From contig LUJQ01000017.1 in assembly GCA_001689485.1 (NCBI GenBank), positions 1 to 24,973 on the forward strand: a DNA stretch of 24,973 nucleotides. Reading direction: 5' to 3'. Position numbers and translations under genes: made by a program. The notes beneath the pieces are model-generated. The model saw nothing but the letters and a program-made list of their open reading frames with translations, did not search any database and had not been told where the DNA came from. Shown here piece after piece: positions 8,055 through 15,194 of the stretch; the first letter of the stretch is position 1; every line of letters starts with the position of its first letter. This DNA is from Bacteroidales bacterium M6 (GTDB lineage Bacteria; Bacteroidota; Bacteroidia; Bacteroidales; Muribaculaceae).

Positions 8055-9089
8055 ATGATAACGACCACCCGCGATACAGACATAAGGAAAATGACCACAT
8101 TCGGCCTACCGGCCGAATGTGGCATTTTGATTGAATATACCTCGCCGTCCGACCTCCCCGCCCTGTTTGCAGAAGGAGCTTTAAACAACATACTCCCCCT
8201 GGGAGGCGGAAGCAACCTGCTGTTTACAACCGGGCGTTTTGCCGGAACCGTGGTACACTGCGCCGACCGCACCATCACCTTCGGCCAACCCGGTGCTGAC
8301 GGGATTGTGGAAGTAGAAGCCGCTGCAGGGGTTGTGCTCGACGAACTTTGCGCCCTTACCTGCGGCAAAGGCTTGTGGGGGCTTGAAAACCTTTCGGGAA
8401 TCCCCGGTGAAATCGGTGGCGCAGCCGTGCAGAATGTAGGCGCCTACGGCACCGAATTCAAGGATGTGGTTGCCAAAGTGCACTGCTTCGATACCGTCAG
8501 CGGGGAATATCTAACCCTTGACAATGCCGCATGCCGATACGGCTACCGCGATTCGGTGTTCAAACACCTTGACCAGCCGAATACATTATTGGTAGTAGGC
8601 GTTACACTGCATCTGACCACACTCCCCTCCCCCTCACTTGGTTATGCCGCACTTGCATCCCGATTTGCAGGTGCAAGCCCGTCGACATTGACCCCCGGAA
8701 TGCTTCGCGAAGCCGTAATCTCCTTACGCGACGGCAAGCTCCCTGCGCCGTCGCAGGCAGGCAGTGCCGGCAGTTTCTTCAAAAACCCCGTTATAAGTGC
8801 AGATTCCTACGATAAACTGCAACGGAAGTTGAACAAACCCGTCCCAGGCCATGTTCTCCCGACAGGAGATGTAAAACTGTCGGCAGCCTGGCTCATCGAC
8901 AACGCCGGATGCAAAACATTCGTTGCCGGAGGTGCACGTGTATGGCAGCAACAACCGCTGGTATTGGTAAATGCCGACGGCAATGCAACCGGCGCCGACA
9001 TCGTGGCACTTGAAAACGCCATCCGCACTGCCGTGCAAGAACAATTCGGAATAAGCCTGGAACCGGAAGTAATACACATCTGGGCCTGA
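8055..9089 (+). CDS. murB: UDP-N-acetylmuramate dehydrogenase (344 aa)
   Basis: MurB is a cytoplasmic FAD enzyme that reduces UDP-GlcNAc-enolpyruvate to UDP-MurNAc with NADPH, the second step of peptidoglycan precursor synthesis. The FAD-binding part shows LGGGSNLLF and SGIPGEIGGAAVQNVGAYG. The catalytic region shows GSAGSFFKNP with Ser240 as the expected proton donor, and the C-terminal EPEV provides the conserved Glu (Glu338). The Tyr-containing insertion around the DNAACRYGYRDSVF segment and the length of 344 residues indicate a type I (E. coli-like) MurB. The gene starts 14 bases after nqrF and is followed by murA after 66 bases. Confidence 0.96.
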   Translation: MITTTRDTDIRKMTTFGLPAECGILIEYTSPSDLPALFAEGALNNILPLGGGSNLLFTTGRFAGTVVHCADRTITFGQPGADGIVEVEAAAGVVLDELCALTCGKGLWGLENLSGIPGEIGGAAVQNVGAYGTEFKDVVAKVHCFDTVSGEYLTLDNAACRYGYRDSVFKHLDQPNTLLVVGVTLHLTTLPSPSLGYAALASRFAGASPSTLTPGMLREAVISLRDGKLPAPSQAGSAGSFFKNPVISADSYDKLQRKLNKPVPGHVLPTGDVKLSAAWLIDNAGCKTFVAGGARVWQQQPLVLVNADGNATGADIVALENAIRTAVQEQFGISLEPEVIHIWA

Positions 9090-9155
9090 GTCAGCCGTAA
9101 TAAATATCGGTAAAATCATCGTCATAGCTACTTTTTCTAACCGTCACAACACCAT

Positions 9156-10484
9156 ATGAGTTCTTTTGTAATCGAAGGAGGCCGCCCGCTCAGCGGCGAA
9201 ATCTTGCCCCAGGGCGCAAAAAACGAAGCCTTGCAGGTAATCTGTGCGACATTGCTGACGTCAAGACCTGTCACGATTTCAAACGTCCCTGAAATAAGAG
9301 ATGTCAAAAACCTGATTGCATTGCTTGCCGCCGCAGGTGTGAGTGTGACACGGCATGAAAAAGGACGTTACACATTCCAGGCTTCCAGTCTCGACCTCGG
9401 TTATATGACGAGCGACGATTTCGTCAAACGTTGTGCCGCACTGCGAGGTTCGGTCATGACAGTCGGCCCGATACTCGGACGTTTCGGGCGCGCATATTTC
9501 CCCAAACCAGGAGGCGATAAAATCGGACGCCGCAAGGTCGACACCCATATCCAAGGTTTCATGAACCTGGGTGCCGAATACGAGTATGACCACGATAAGA
9601 AAGCCTACCTCCTTACCGTGCCATCCACGGGGCTGAGAGGATGCTACATGCTTCTTGACGAAGCATCCGTAACCGGCACAGCCAACATCCTCATGGCTGC
9701 GGCTTGCGCCGAAGGTGTGACAACAATCTATAATGCCGCCTGCGAGCCATATCTGCAACAACTCTGCTCGCTGATGACGAAAATGGGTTATGAAATCGAC
9801 GGCATCGGCTCAAACCTCCTTAAAATCAAAGGATGTGCCGATTGCCATGATTGCCGCGACGGGGAAATAAACCATACCATCCTGCCCGACATGATCGAAG
9901 TAGGCAGTTTTATCGGCATGGCCGCAATCACCCGCAGCGCTATCACGGTGAAAAACGTCAGCTACCACAATCTCGGCATAATACCTGAGAGTTTCCGGCG
10001 TCTTGGAATCAAGCTTGAGCAAAGAGGCGACGACATCTACGTCCCGGCACAGGAAAGCTACGTAATCGAAACATCGCTCGACGGATCGATAATGAATATT
10101 GCCGATGCCCCCTGGCCGGGACTGACCCCCGACCTGTTAAGCGTAATGCTTGTTGTGGCAACCCAGTGTAAAGGCAGCGTGCTGATACATCAAAAGATGT
10201 TTGAAAGCCGCCTGTTTTTTGTCGACAGCCTTATCGACATGGGGGCGCAAATACTCCTGTGCGATCCACATCGTGCAGTGGTTATCGGCCATGACCATAA
10301 CTTCACACTGCGTGCCAACAATATGAGTTCCCCCGACATCCGTGCCGGTATTGCCCTGCTCCTGGCTGCCATGTCGGCCAAAGGCACGAGCATAATCGGC
10401 AATATAGAGCAAATCGACCGTGGATATGAGGATATCGACGGCCGCCTGAACCTCCTTGGAGCCTCCATAACACGGATTAGCTGA
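9156..10484 (+). CDS. murA: UDP-N-acetylglucosamine 1-carboxyvinyltransferase, Asp-type active site (442 aa)
   Basis: MurA transfers enolpyruvate from PEP to UDP-GlcNAc, the first committed step of peptidoglycan synthesis, in the cytoplasm. The sequence has the EPSP-synthase fold signatures: QGAKNEALQ near the N-terminus with the catalytic Lys/Asn, LRGSVMTVGPILGRFGRA, LLDEASVTGTANILMAA, and DAPWPGLTPDLLSVM with the conserved Asp. In the active-site loop the usual PGGCxIG reads PGGDKIG, so the catalytic Cys (Cys115 in E. coli) is Asp121 here. Asp in this position occurs in other bacteria and is known to make MurA insensitive to fosfomycin. The rest of the chain is intact and of normal length, so it should be functional. 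It follows murB by 66 bases, probably in one transcript with nqr. Confidence 0.95.
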   Translation: MSSFVIEGGRPLSGEILPQGAKNEALQVICATLLTSRPVTISNVPEIRDVKNLIALLAAAGVSVTRHEKGRYTFQASSLDLGYMTSDDFVKRCAALRGSVMTVGPILGRFGRAYFPKPGGDKIGRRKVDTHIQGFMNLGAEYEYDHDKKAYLLTVPSTGLRGCYMLLDEASVTGTANILMAAACAEGVTTIYNAACEPYLQQLCSLMTKMGYEIDGIGSNLLKIKGCADCHDCRDGEINHTILPDMIEVGSFIGMAAITRSAITVKNVSYHNLGIIPESFRRLGIKLEQRGDDIYVPAQESYVIETSLDGSIMNIADAPWPGLTPDLLSVMLVVATQCKGSVLIHQKMFESRLFFVDSLIDMGAQILLCDPHRAVVIGHDHNFTLRANNMSSPDIRAGIALLLAAMSAKGTSIIGNIEQIDRGYEDIDGRLNLLGASITRIS

Positions 10485-10494
10485 CTTATATGAT

Positions 10495-10534
10495 ATATTG
10501 CCATTTTCACACACCACCGGCAGGAAGGCAATAT
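10495..10534 (+). repeat. Inverted repeat after murA, weak terminator candidate
   Basis: ATATTGCC (10495-10502) and GGCAATAT (10527-10534) can pair perfectly over 8 bp, 10 bases after the murA stop. The loop is 24 bases and no T-tract follows, so it is not a standard intrinsic terminator. It may act as a 3'-end stabiliser of the long nqr-mur transcript. Confidence 0.3.
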
Positions 10535-10651
10535 GGCTTAATCTCCATGAGGATTCTTGACACAAAACAACTCTTAAAGGAAAAAATTGGATATAGGGCT
10601 GATAAATTGGAACATTAGTCGAATTACGGATTTTTTTCAGTAATTTATTAA

Positions 10652-10659
10652 TATCTTTG
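10652..10659 (+). promoter_or_regulatory. Probable -7 element of the nhaD promoter
   Basis: TATCTTTG matches TAnnTTTG exactly. The -33 region is only T-rich (10631-10637) and not at ideal spacing. A start near 10666 would give a leader of about 160 bases before nhaD. The surrounding AT-rich stretch in otherwise GC-balanced DNA supports a promoter here. Confidence 0.5.
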
Positions 10660-10750
10660 CCAATGCGTGCCAGGCCGGAGTCAACGGCGTAGCGCGCATT
10701 GTCGCACATTGCTGAATATCATCAAATTAAACGTTTCAATTATTAAGCTT

Positions 10751-10807
10751 CAAAGGCAAAACGGCCAACGGCGCACATAGTGCCGCAAATCCTTTTGCAT
10801 GCCTTTG
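10751..10807 (+). promoter_or_regulatory. Foldable leader element upstream of nhaD
   Basis: CAAAGGC (10751-10757) can pair with GCCTTTG (10801-10807), and a 6-bp hairpin with loop ACATA lies inside (10769-10785, one G-U pair). The outer stem ends 20 bases before the nhaD ATG, so its state could affect translation start. Known Na+-sensing leaders exist for Na+/H+ antiporters in bacteria, but I cannot match this element to any of them. Folding was judged by eye. Confidence 0.35.
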
Positions 10808-10826
10808 GCACAGACACCCCGTTGTT

Positions 10827-12164
10827 ATGATCACCTTCATGATTGTTTTGTTCATAGTCGGCTACATAATGATAGCCCTTGAACATGTGGTAAACATCAA
10901 CAAGGCCACATTCGCCTTGATGATGTGCGGAATCCTATGGGCCGCATATGCCGTATGCGGCAATGACCCCAACCTTTCCGAGGACATGGTAACCGCCCTT
11001 GGTGACACCTGCGAAATAGTGGTGTTCCTAATCGGCGCGATGACAATCGTGGAATTGATTGACCGTTATGGGGGGTTCAACATCATCGTACACCGCATCC
11101 ACGCAAAAAACAAACGCGGGCTCATGTGGGTGCTTGCATTCGTGGCATTCTTCCTGTCGAGCATACTCGACAATATGACCACCACTATAATCATGGTAAT
11201 GATGCTGCGCCGCATGCTGTCTGACCAAAAAGAACGATGGCTGTTTGCCTGCGTGATAGTGCTTGCAGCCAACAGCGGTGGAGCATGGTCACCCATCGGC
11301 GACATAACCACCATAATGTTGTGGATGAAAAACTATGTTTCCTCTTTCGACCTTATCGTAAACCTCATAGTCCCGTCATTGGTATCGGTTGTAGTGCCCA
11401 CCCTCATCGCAACACGCTATGTAAAGGCCGAACCCGTAGAATCACTAAACTCCAATGACCAGCGTATTGGTTATGAGATGTCGCGCCATCACAAACGCCT
11501 TTCGGTGCTGATTCTGATATGCGGCGTTGCCGGGCTTCTCTTCGTTCCCGTTTTCAAATCAATAACCCATCTGCCTCCCTACATGGGCATACTTATCTCG
11601 CTCGGCGCACTATGGCTGCTGACGGAACTTATCGTGCGCAAATACCGCCTTGACGGAAAAATTGAAGGGCGAATCTCCCAGGTGGTAAGGCATATCGACA
11701 TGTCAACAATCCTGTTCTTCCTAGGCATTCTCCTGTCGGTAGGCGCATTGCAGCAGGCAGGCATATTAAACGGCGTCGCCCATTGGCTCAACGACACCAT
11801 TCATGAACCATATACTATAAACGGCATTATCGGGGTGCTGTCGTCGATAGTCGACAATGTGCCTTTGGTGGCCGCATGCATGAACATGTATCCCGTAATG
11901 ACCGATTCGATGATTGCAGCCTCGGCCGATCCTTCCTATGCGGCATTTTTCATCGAGGACGGATTGTTCTGGCACCTGCTCACATTCTGTGCCGGCGTAG
12001 GCGGCTCCCTCCTGATTATCGGGTCGGCAGCCGGGGTTGTTGCAATGGGGATAGAAAAAATCCCGTTCATGTGGTATGCCAAGCATATAACCTGGTTGGC
12101 ATTCCTCGGATATGTGGCCGGTATCGGCACTATATGGATAGAGACATTGTTCCTGTCAATCTGA
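10827..12164 (+). CDS. nhaD: NhaD-type Na+/H+ antiporter (445 aa)
   Basis: This inner-membrane protein of the ion transporter (ArsB/NhaD) superfamily exchanges Na+ for H+. It is hydrophobic along its whole length with roughly a dozen helices. The NhaD signatures are visible: SSILDNMTTTIIMVM in the first half, NSGGAWSPIGDITTIMLW just after it, and SSIVDNVPLVAACMNMYP in the second half. The two DN motifs lie in the paired half-helices that bind the ion. The length of 445 residues is usual. It has its own promoter and leader and ends at a strong terminator, so it is transcribed separately from the nqr-mur block. Its placement after a Na+-pumping NQR suggests joint handling of the Na+ gradient, but this is inference. 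Confidence 0.93.
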   Translation: MITFMIVLFIVGYIMIALEHVVNINKATFALMMCGILWAAYAVCGNDPNLSEDMVTALGDTCEIVVFLIGAMTIVELIDRYGGFNIIVHRIHAKNKRGLMWVLAFVAFFLSSILDNMTTTIIMVMMLRRMLSDQKERWLFACVIVLAANSGGAWSPIGDITTIMLWMKNYVSSFDLIVNLIVPSLVSVVVPTLIATRYVKAEPVESLNSNDQRIGYEMSRHHKRLSVLILICGVAGLLFVPVFKSITHLPPYMGILISLGALWLLTELIVRKYRLDGKIEGRISQVVRHIDMSTILFFLGILLSVGALQQAGILNGVAHWLNDTIHEPYTINGIIGVLSSIVDNVPLVAACMNMYPVMTDSMIAASADPSYAAFFIEDGLFWHLLTFCAGVGGSLLIIGSAAGVVAMGIEKIPFMWYAKHITWLAFLGYVAGIGTIWIETLFLSI

Positions 12165-12186
12165 CATCTGATAGCAACGGATATGG

Positions 12187-12227
12187 CACCCGCGACGCCC
12201 TAACATTTCAGGCGTCGCGGGTGTTTT
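12187..12227 (+). terminator. Strong intrinsic terminator after nhaD
   Basis: A perfect 13-bp stem, CACCCGCGACGCC (12187-12199) with GGCGTCGCGGGTG (12211-12223), encloses an 11-base loop and is followed by TTTT. It lies 22 bases after the nhaD stop. No convergent gene needs it, so it serves nhaD. Confidence 0.93.
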
Positions 12228-12275
12228 ATCGATAAAGCCCTACACACGGGGCTACACATCAAATACCACCCTGTT

Positions 12276-12524
12276 ATGAACCACCATCTTTCCTACGAAG
12301 AGAAAAAAGAACTTCCCGACAGCATGTTCGGCCTGCCCGAACGAAGGGAATACCCTATGCCTGACGCCGCCCATGTACGTGCTGCCGAAGCATATTTCCG
12401 CTATTGCCCCGAGGAGCTGAAACCCAGGCTGGCAAGGGCTATCCTTTCACGTGCAAAAGCATACGGAGTCGACGTTGAAAGCCCCACAGTGCTGTCATAC
12501 ACCGAAAAGCAGGATGCGGAATAG
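12276..12524 (+). CDS. Small conserved-looking protein of unknown function (82 aa)
   Basis: I do not recognise a characterised family. The 82-residue protein is hydrophilic and charged, has no signal peptide or membrane segment, and is probably cytoplasmic. The pattern LPDSMFGLPERREYPMPDAAHV followed by a helical part with AEAYFRYCPEELKPRLARAI and SRAKAYGVDV resembles a small domain that I associate with phage-derived proteins (form: D-x-x-FGLP-x-x-R-x-YP...HV...A...A-x-x-I...A...YG), but this is from memory. The gene lies between the nhaD terminator and the promoter of the next gene, so it is probably monocistronic. Codon use looks like its neighbours. It ends in LSYTEKQDAE. Confidence 0.75.
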   Translation: MNHHLSYEEKKELPDSMFGLPERREYPMPDAAHVRAAEAYFRYCPEELKPRLARAILSRAKAYGVDVESPTVLSYTEKQDAE

Positions 12525-12593
12525 CCGGAAACCCAAGCCACGCGGCTGTTACTCTTAATTTAACCTAAAATGCGGCAAACTTAACCAAATTAA

Positions 12594-12625
12594 TTTTAAT
12601 GATTGAGGCGGATTGGCTAAATTTG
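12594..12625 (+). promoter_or_regulatory. Promoter of the acyltransferase gene
   Basis: TAAATTTG (12618-12625) matches the -7 consensus exactly. TTTT at 12594-12597 is a 3-of-4 match to the -33 TTTG with a gap of 20. The predicted start near 12631 gives a leader of about 78 bases. The sequence is AT-rich compared with both flanking genes. Confidence 0.6.
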
Positions 12626-12708
12626 CCCCCAAATTTCCCAAGTCAGTAAGCAGTTGGCGCATTTCTTCATACACGTAAATGCGTCGGCTACAGCCTCGAT
12701 GAAAGAAA

Positions 12709-13869
12709 ATGAAGGAAGAGTTCAAGGACATAGCACCCTACGATGACAGCGATTTCAGTGCCACGATGGCACGCCTGGTGAAAGAACCCGGATTTGAAAA
12801 CGCGATAAAATACGTGATGCCCGATGCCGACTACAGGCAGGTGGCCAACAGTCTGTTGCAGATTGACAACAAAGAGGATTTCCAGAAAAAGGTAATGTTC
12901 GGGATTCTCAAAATTCTTGAAAGCAAAACCACAGCCGGTGTAACCGATTCAGGGCTTGAAAACCTGACGCCGGACCGAAACGTGCTTTTCATAACCAACC
13001 ACCGCGACATAGTGCTCGACGCATCATTCCTGGGGCTGGTCATGATTCGTCGTGGAATAAGCGCACAAGAGGTGGCATTGGGCGACAACCTGCTGATTTA
13101 CGACTGGATTGAAGACCTCGTGCGCCTCAATAAGGGAATAATCGTAAAACGCAACCTCCGGCTAACCAAAGCTCTTGAAGCGGCAAAACAGCTATCAGGC
13201 TATATCCATTACTGCATCCGTGAAAAGCATGAATCGGTTTGGATTGCACAACGGGAAGGAAGGGCAAAGGATTCCAACGACGTCACGCAGGAAAGCGTGA
13301 TAAAAATGCTTGCACTGGCAGGCGAAGCCCCAGGCATCGTTGACAGGCTTATGGAACTGAATATAACGCCGACGTCGGTTTCCTACGAATACGATCCCAA
13401 CGACTTCCTGAAAGCCCGCGAATTCCTGGCGAAAAAACGCGACCCCGAATTCAAAAAGTCACAACGCGACGACCTTCTGAGCATGGAAACAGGCATACTC
13501 CATTTCAAAGGCCGTGTGCACTTCGCCATCGGCAAATGCATAAACGAAAGTTTGAAGGAAATCCGCCATCTGACCGACAAAGTCGACATAGTACGTCGTG
13601 TATGCGCCTTGATTGACAATGAGATTCATCATGGTTACCGCATATATCCCATAAACTATATCGCCTACGACCGTGTTAACCAGACATCACGGTTCGCCCA
13701 CGAATACACTGCCGATGACGAAGCCCGTTTTGACGAATATCTTTCACGACAGCTCGACAAGGTGGATTTGCCTGATATAAGCGAGGAGGAGCGAGGGTTT
13801 ATGAAAACCCGGATTTTGGAAATGTATGCCAATCCGCTTCGCAACCGACTGGCAGCCGGGGAACAGTAG
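12709..13869 (+). CDS. PlsC/PlsB-like acyltransferase of the Bacteroidales-conserved type (386 aa)
   Basis: This protein resembles the large Bacteroidales proteins annotated as 1-acyl-sn-glycerol-3-phosphate acyltransferase. The likely catalytic motif is NHRDIVLD (His98, Asp104), a variant of the H-x4-D motif with five residues between His and Asp. Other conserved blocks are GDNLLIYDWIEDLVRLNK, the IVKR that follows, and VWIAQREGRAKDSND (the EGRAKDS piece matching the family's substrate-phosphate motif, usually EGT/EGR). No signal peptide or clear membrane helix is seen, so it is probably a peripheral membrane or cytoplasmic enzyme. The likely role is acyl transfer in phospholipid or other lipid synthesis; the true substrate is not known. 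The N-terminal 80 residues (DDSDFSATMARLVKEPGF and onwards) are specific to this group. Confidence 0.82.
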   Translation: MKEEFKDIAPYDDSDFSATMARLVKEPGFENAIKYVMPDADYRQVANSLLQIDNKEDFQKKVMFGILKILESKTTAGVTDSGLENLTPDRNVLFITNHRDIVLDASFLGLVMIRRGISAQEVALGDNLLIYDWIEDLVRLNKGIIVKRNLRLTKALEAAKQLSGYIHYCIREKHESVWIAQREGRAKDSNDVTQESVIKMLALAGEAPGIVDRLMELNITPTSVSYEYDPNDFLKAREFLAKKRDPEFKKSQRDDLLSMETGILHFKGRVHFAIGKCINESLKEIRHLTDKVDIVRRVCALIDNEIHHGYRIYPINYIAYDRVNQTSRFAHEYTADDEARFDEYLSRQLDKVDLPDISEEERGFMKTRILEMYANPLRNRLAAGEQ

Positions 13870-13985
13870 TATTCCAGCCTATTTGTGAAACAACGCCCGT
13901 CTCTACCCCCCGGCGCGAAAAAGCCGGTGAGCCACACGCACAAGGCATCTATCGGTGATATATAACCCTGTTAAACGAAAGCCTT

Positions 13986-15185
13986 ATGCGTGCACCTTTC
14001 ATCGTACTCCTCATCCTGCTGATCATCAATGCCGCCATTGATGCCTATATCTACATCCAATCCCGGCGCAGGTGCCACAATCAGATATGGGGCAGGTTGC
14101 AACTGTTCACCGCAATTTTCCTGGCGGCAGCGATGATTGTGGAGATGAGCCTTCCGGCAAAACGCGGCGATGAAATGCTGCTGCTGGGGAAAATGTGGCT
14201 TCTTTTCGCATATCTTTCAATCTACCTGCCGAAATATCTCGCGGTAGCATTTGACCTCGTTTCATATATCCCGAAACTGTGGAAAGGAAAACGCCTGAAA
14301 GCCGTTACATGTGGCGGGGTTGTGATTGCCATAATCACATTTGCAGCATTATGGTGGGGAGCATTGATTAACCGCTATCAAATCGATGTCAACGAGGTCG
14401 GGGTATCCATCCCGTCGCTTCCAAAAAAGTTTGACGGATTGCGCATAGCCCAGTTCTCCGACCTGCATACGGGGACTTTCAATGCCGACACAACCTTCGT
14501 TTCACGGCTTGTCGACAAAATCAACAGTTTGAAACCTGATGTAATAGTTTTCACAGGAGATATAGTCAACCGCCGTTCAGATGAAATGGCTCCGTTTACG
14601 GGAACCCTTTCACGCCTCCATGCCCCTATGGGTGTTTATGCAGTTTTGGGTAACCACGACTATGGCGATTACTGGAAATGGGAATCAGATGAAGCCAAGC
14701 AGCGGAACATGCAAATCCTGTTCGGACTTTACGACCGCACAGGTATCCGGTTGTTGCGCAACCAAACCGCATGGCTTCGCTCCGGTAATGACTCAATCGC
14801 GCTTATAGGCGTTGAAAATATCGGCGACCCGCCCTTCAAAACCTATGGCTCGTTGCTGACCGCCTACCCTACCCCCGAGGATTCATACACAAAAATCCTC
14901 CTGTCACACAACCCGCAACACTGGGTCGATTCTATAAGCGGACGAAGCAACATAAACATCCCCCTTACCCTGTCAGGCCACACACATGCAATGCAAATCG
15001 AAGCGTGCGGCATTTCCCCCGCAGCATTCCGCTACGACACATGGGGAGGTCTATATCATGACATCGATAACCGCAACACCCTTTACGTAAATATCGGGGC
15101 GGGAACAGTGGGAATCCCCATGCGTGTAGGGGCAACCCCCGAAATAACATTGTTAACCCTGAAAGCAGGCAACGCACCACAATAA
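13986..15185 (+). CDS. Membrane-anchored metallophosphoesterase (399 aa)
   Basis: The first about 125 residues hold four predicted membrane helices (about 4-22, 38-57, 67-93 and 103-124). The rest is a calcineurin-like phosphoesterase domain. Metal-binding motifs are complete: SDLHTG with Asp159 and His161, GDIVN, GNHD (222-225) with Asn223 and His224, SHNP, and GHTH (331-334). The arrangement matches the YkuE/YaeI-like group, some of which hydrolyse lipid phosphates such as UDP-diacylglucosamine. The real substrate is not known. The catalytic domain follows the last helix, so its side of the membrane is uncertain. The tex gene starts 9 bases after the stop, so the two are one transcript. The start ATG at 13986 gives the first helix close to the N-terminus. 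Confidence 0.85.
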   Translation: MRAPFIVLLILLIINAAIDAYIYIQSRRRCHNQIWGRLQLFTAIFLAAAMIVEMSLPAKRGDEMLLLGKMWLLFAYLSIYLPKYLAVAFDLVSYIPKLWKGKRLKAVTCGGVVIAIITFAALWWGALINRYQIDVNEVGVSIPSLPKKFDGLRIAQFSDLHTGTFNADTTFVSRLVDKINSLKPDVIVFTGDIVNRRSDEMAPFTGTLSRLHAPMGVYAVLGNHDYGDYWKWESDEAKQRNMQILFGLYDRTGIRLLRNQTAWLRSGNDSIALIGVENIGDPPFKTYGSLLTAYPTPEDSYTKILLSHNPQHWVDSISGRSNINIPLTLSGHTHAMQIEACGISPAAFRYDTWGGLYHDIDNRNTLYVNIGAGTVGIPMRVGATPEITLLTLKAGNAPQ

Positions 15186-15194
15186 ATCCGACAA

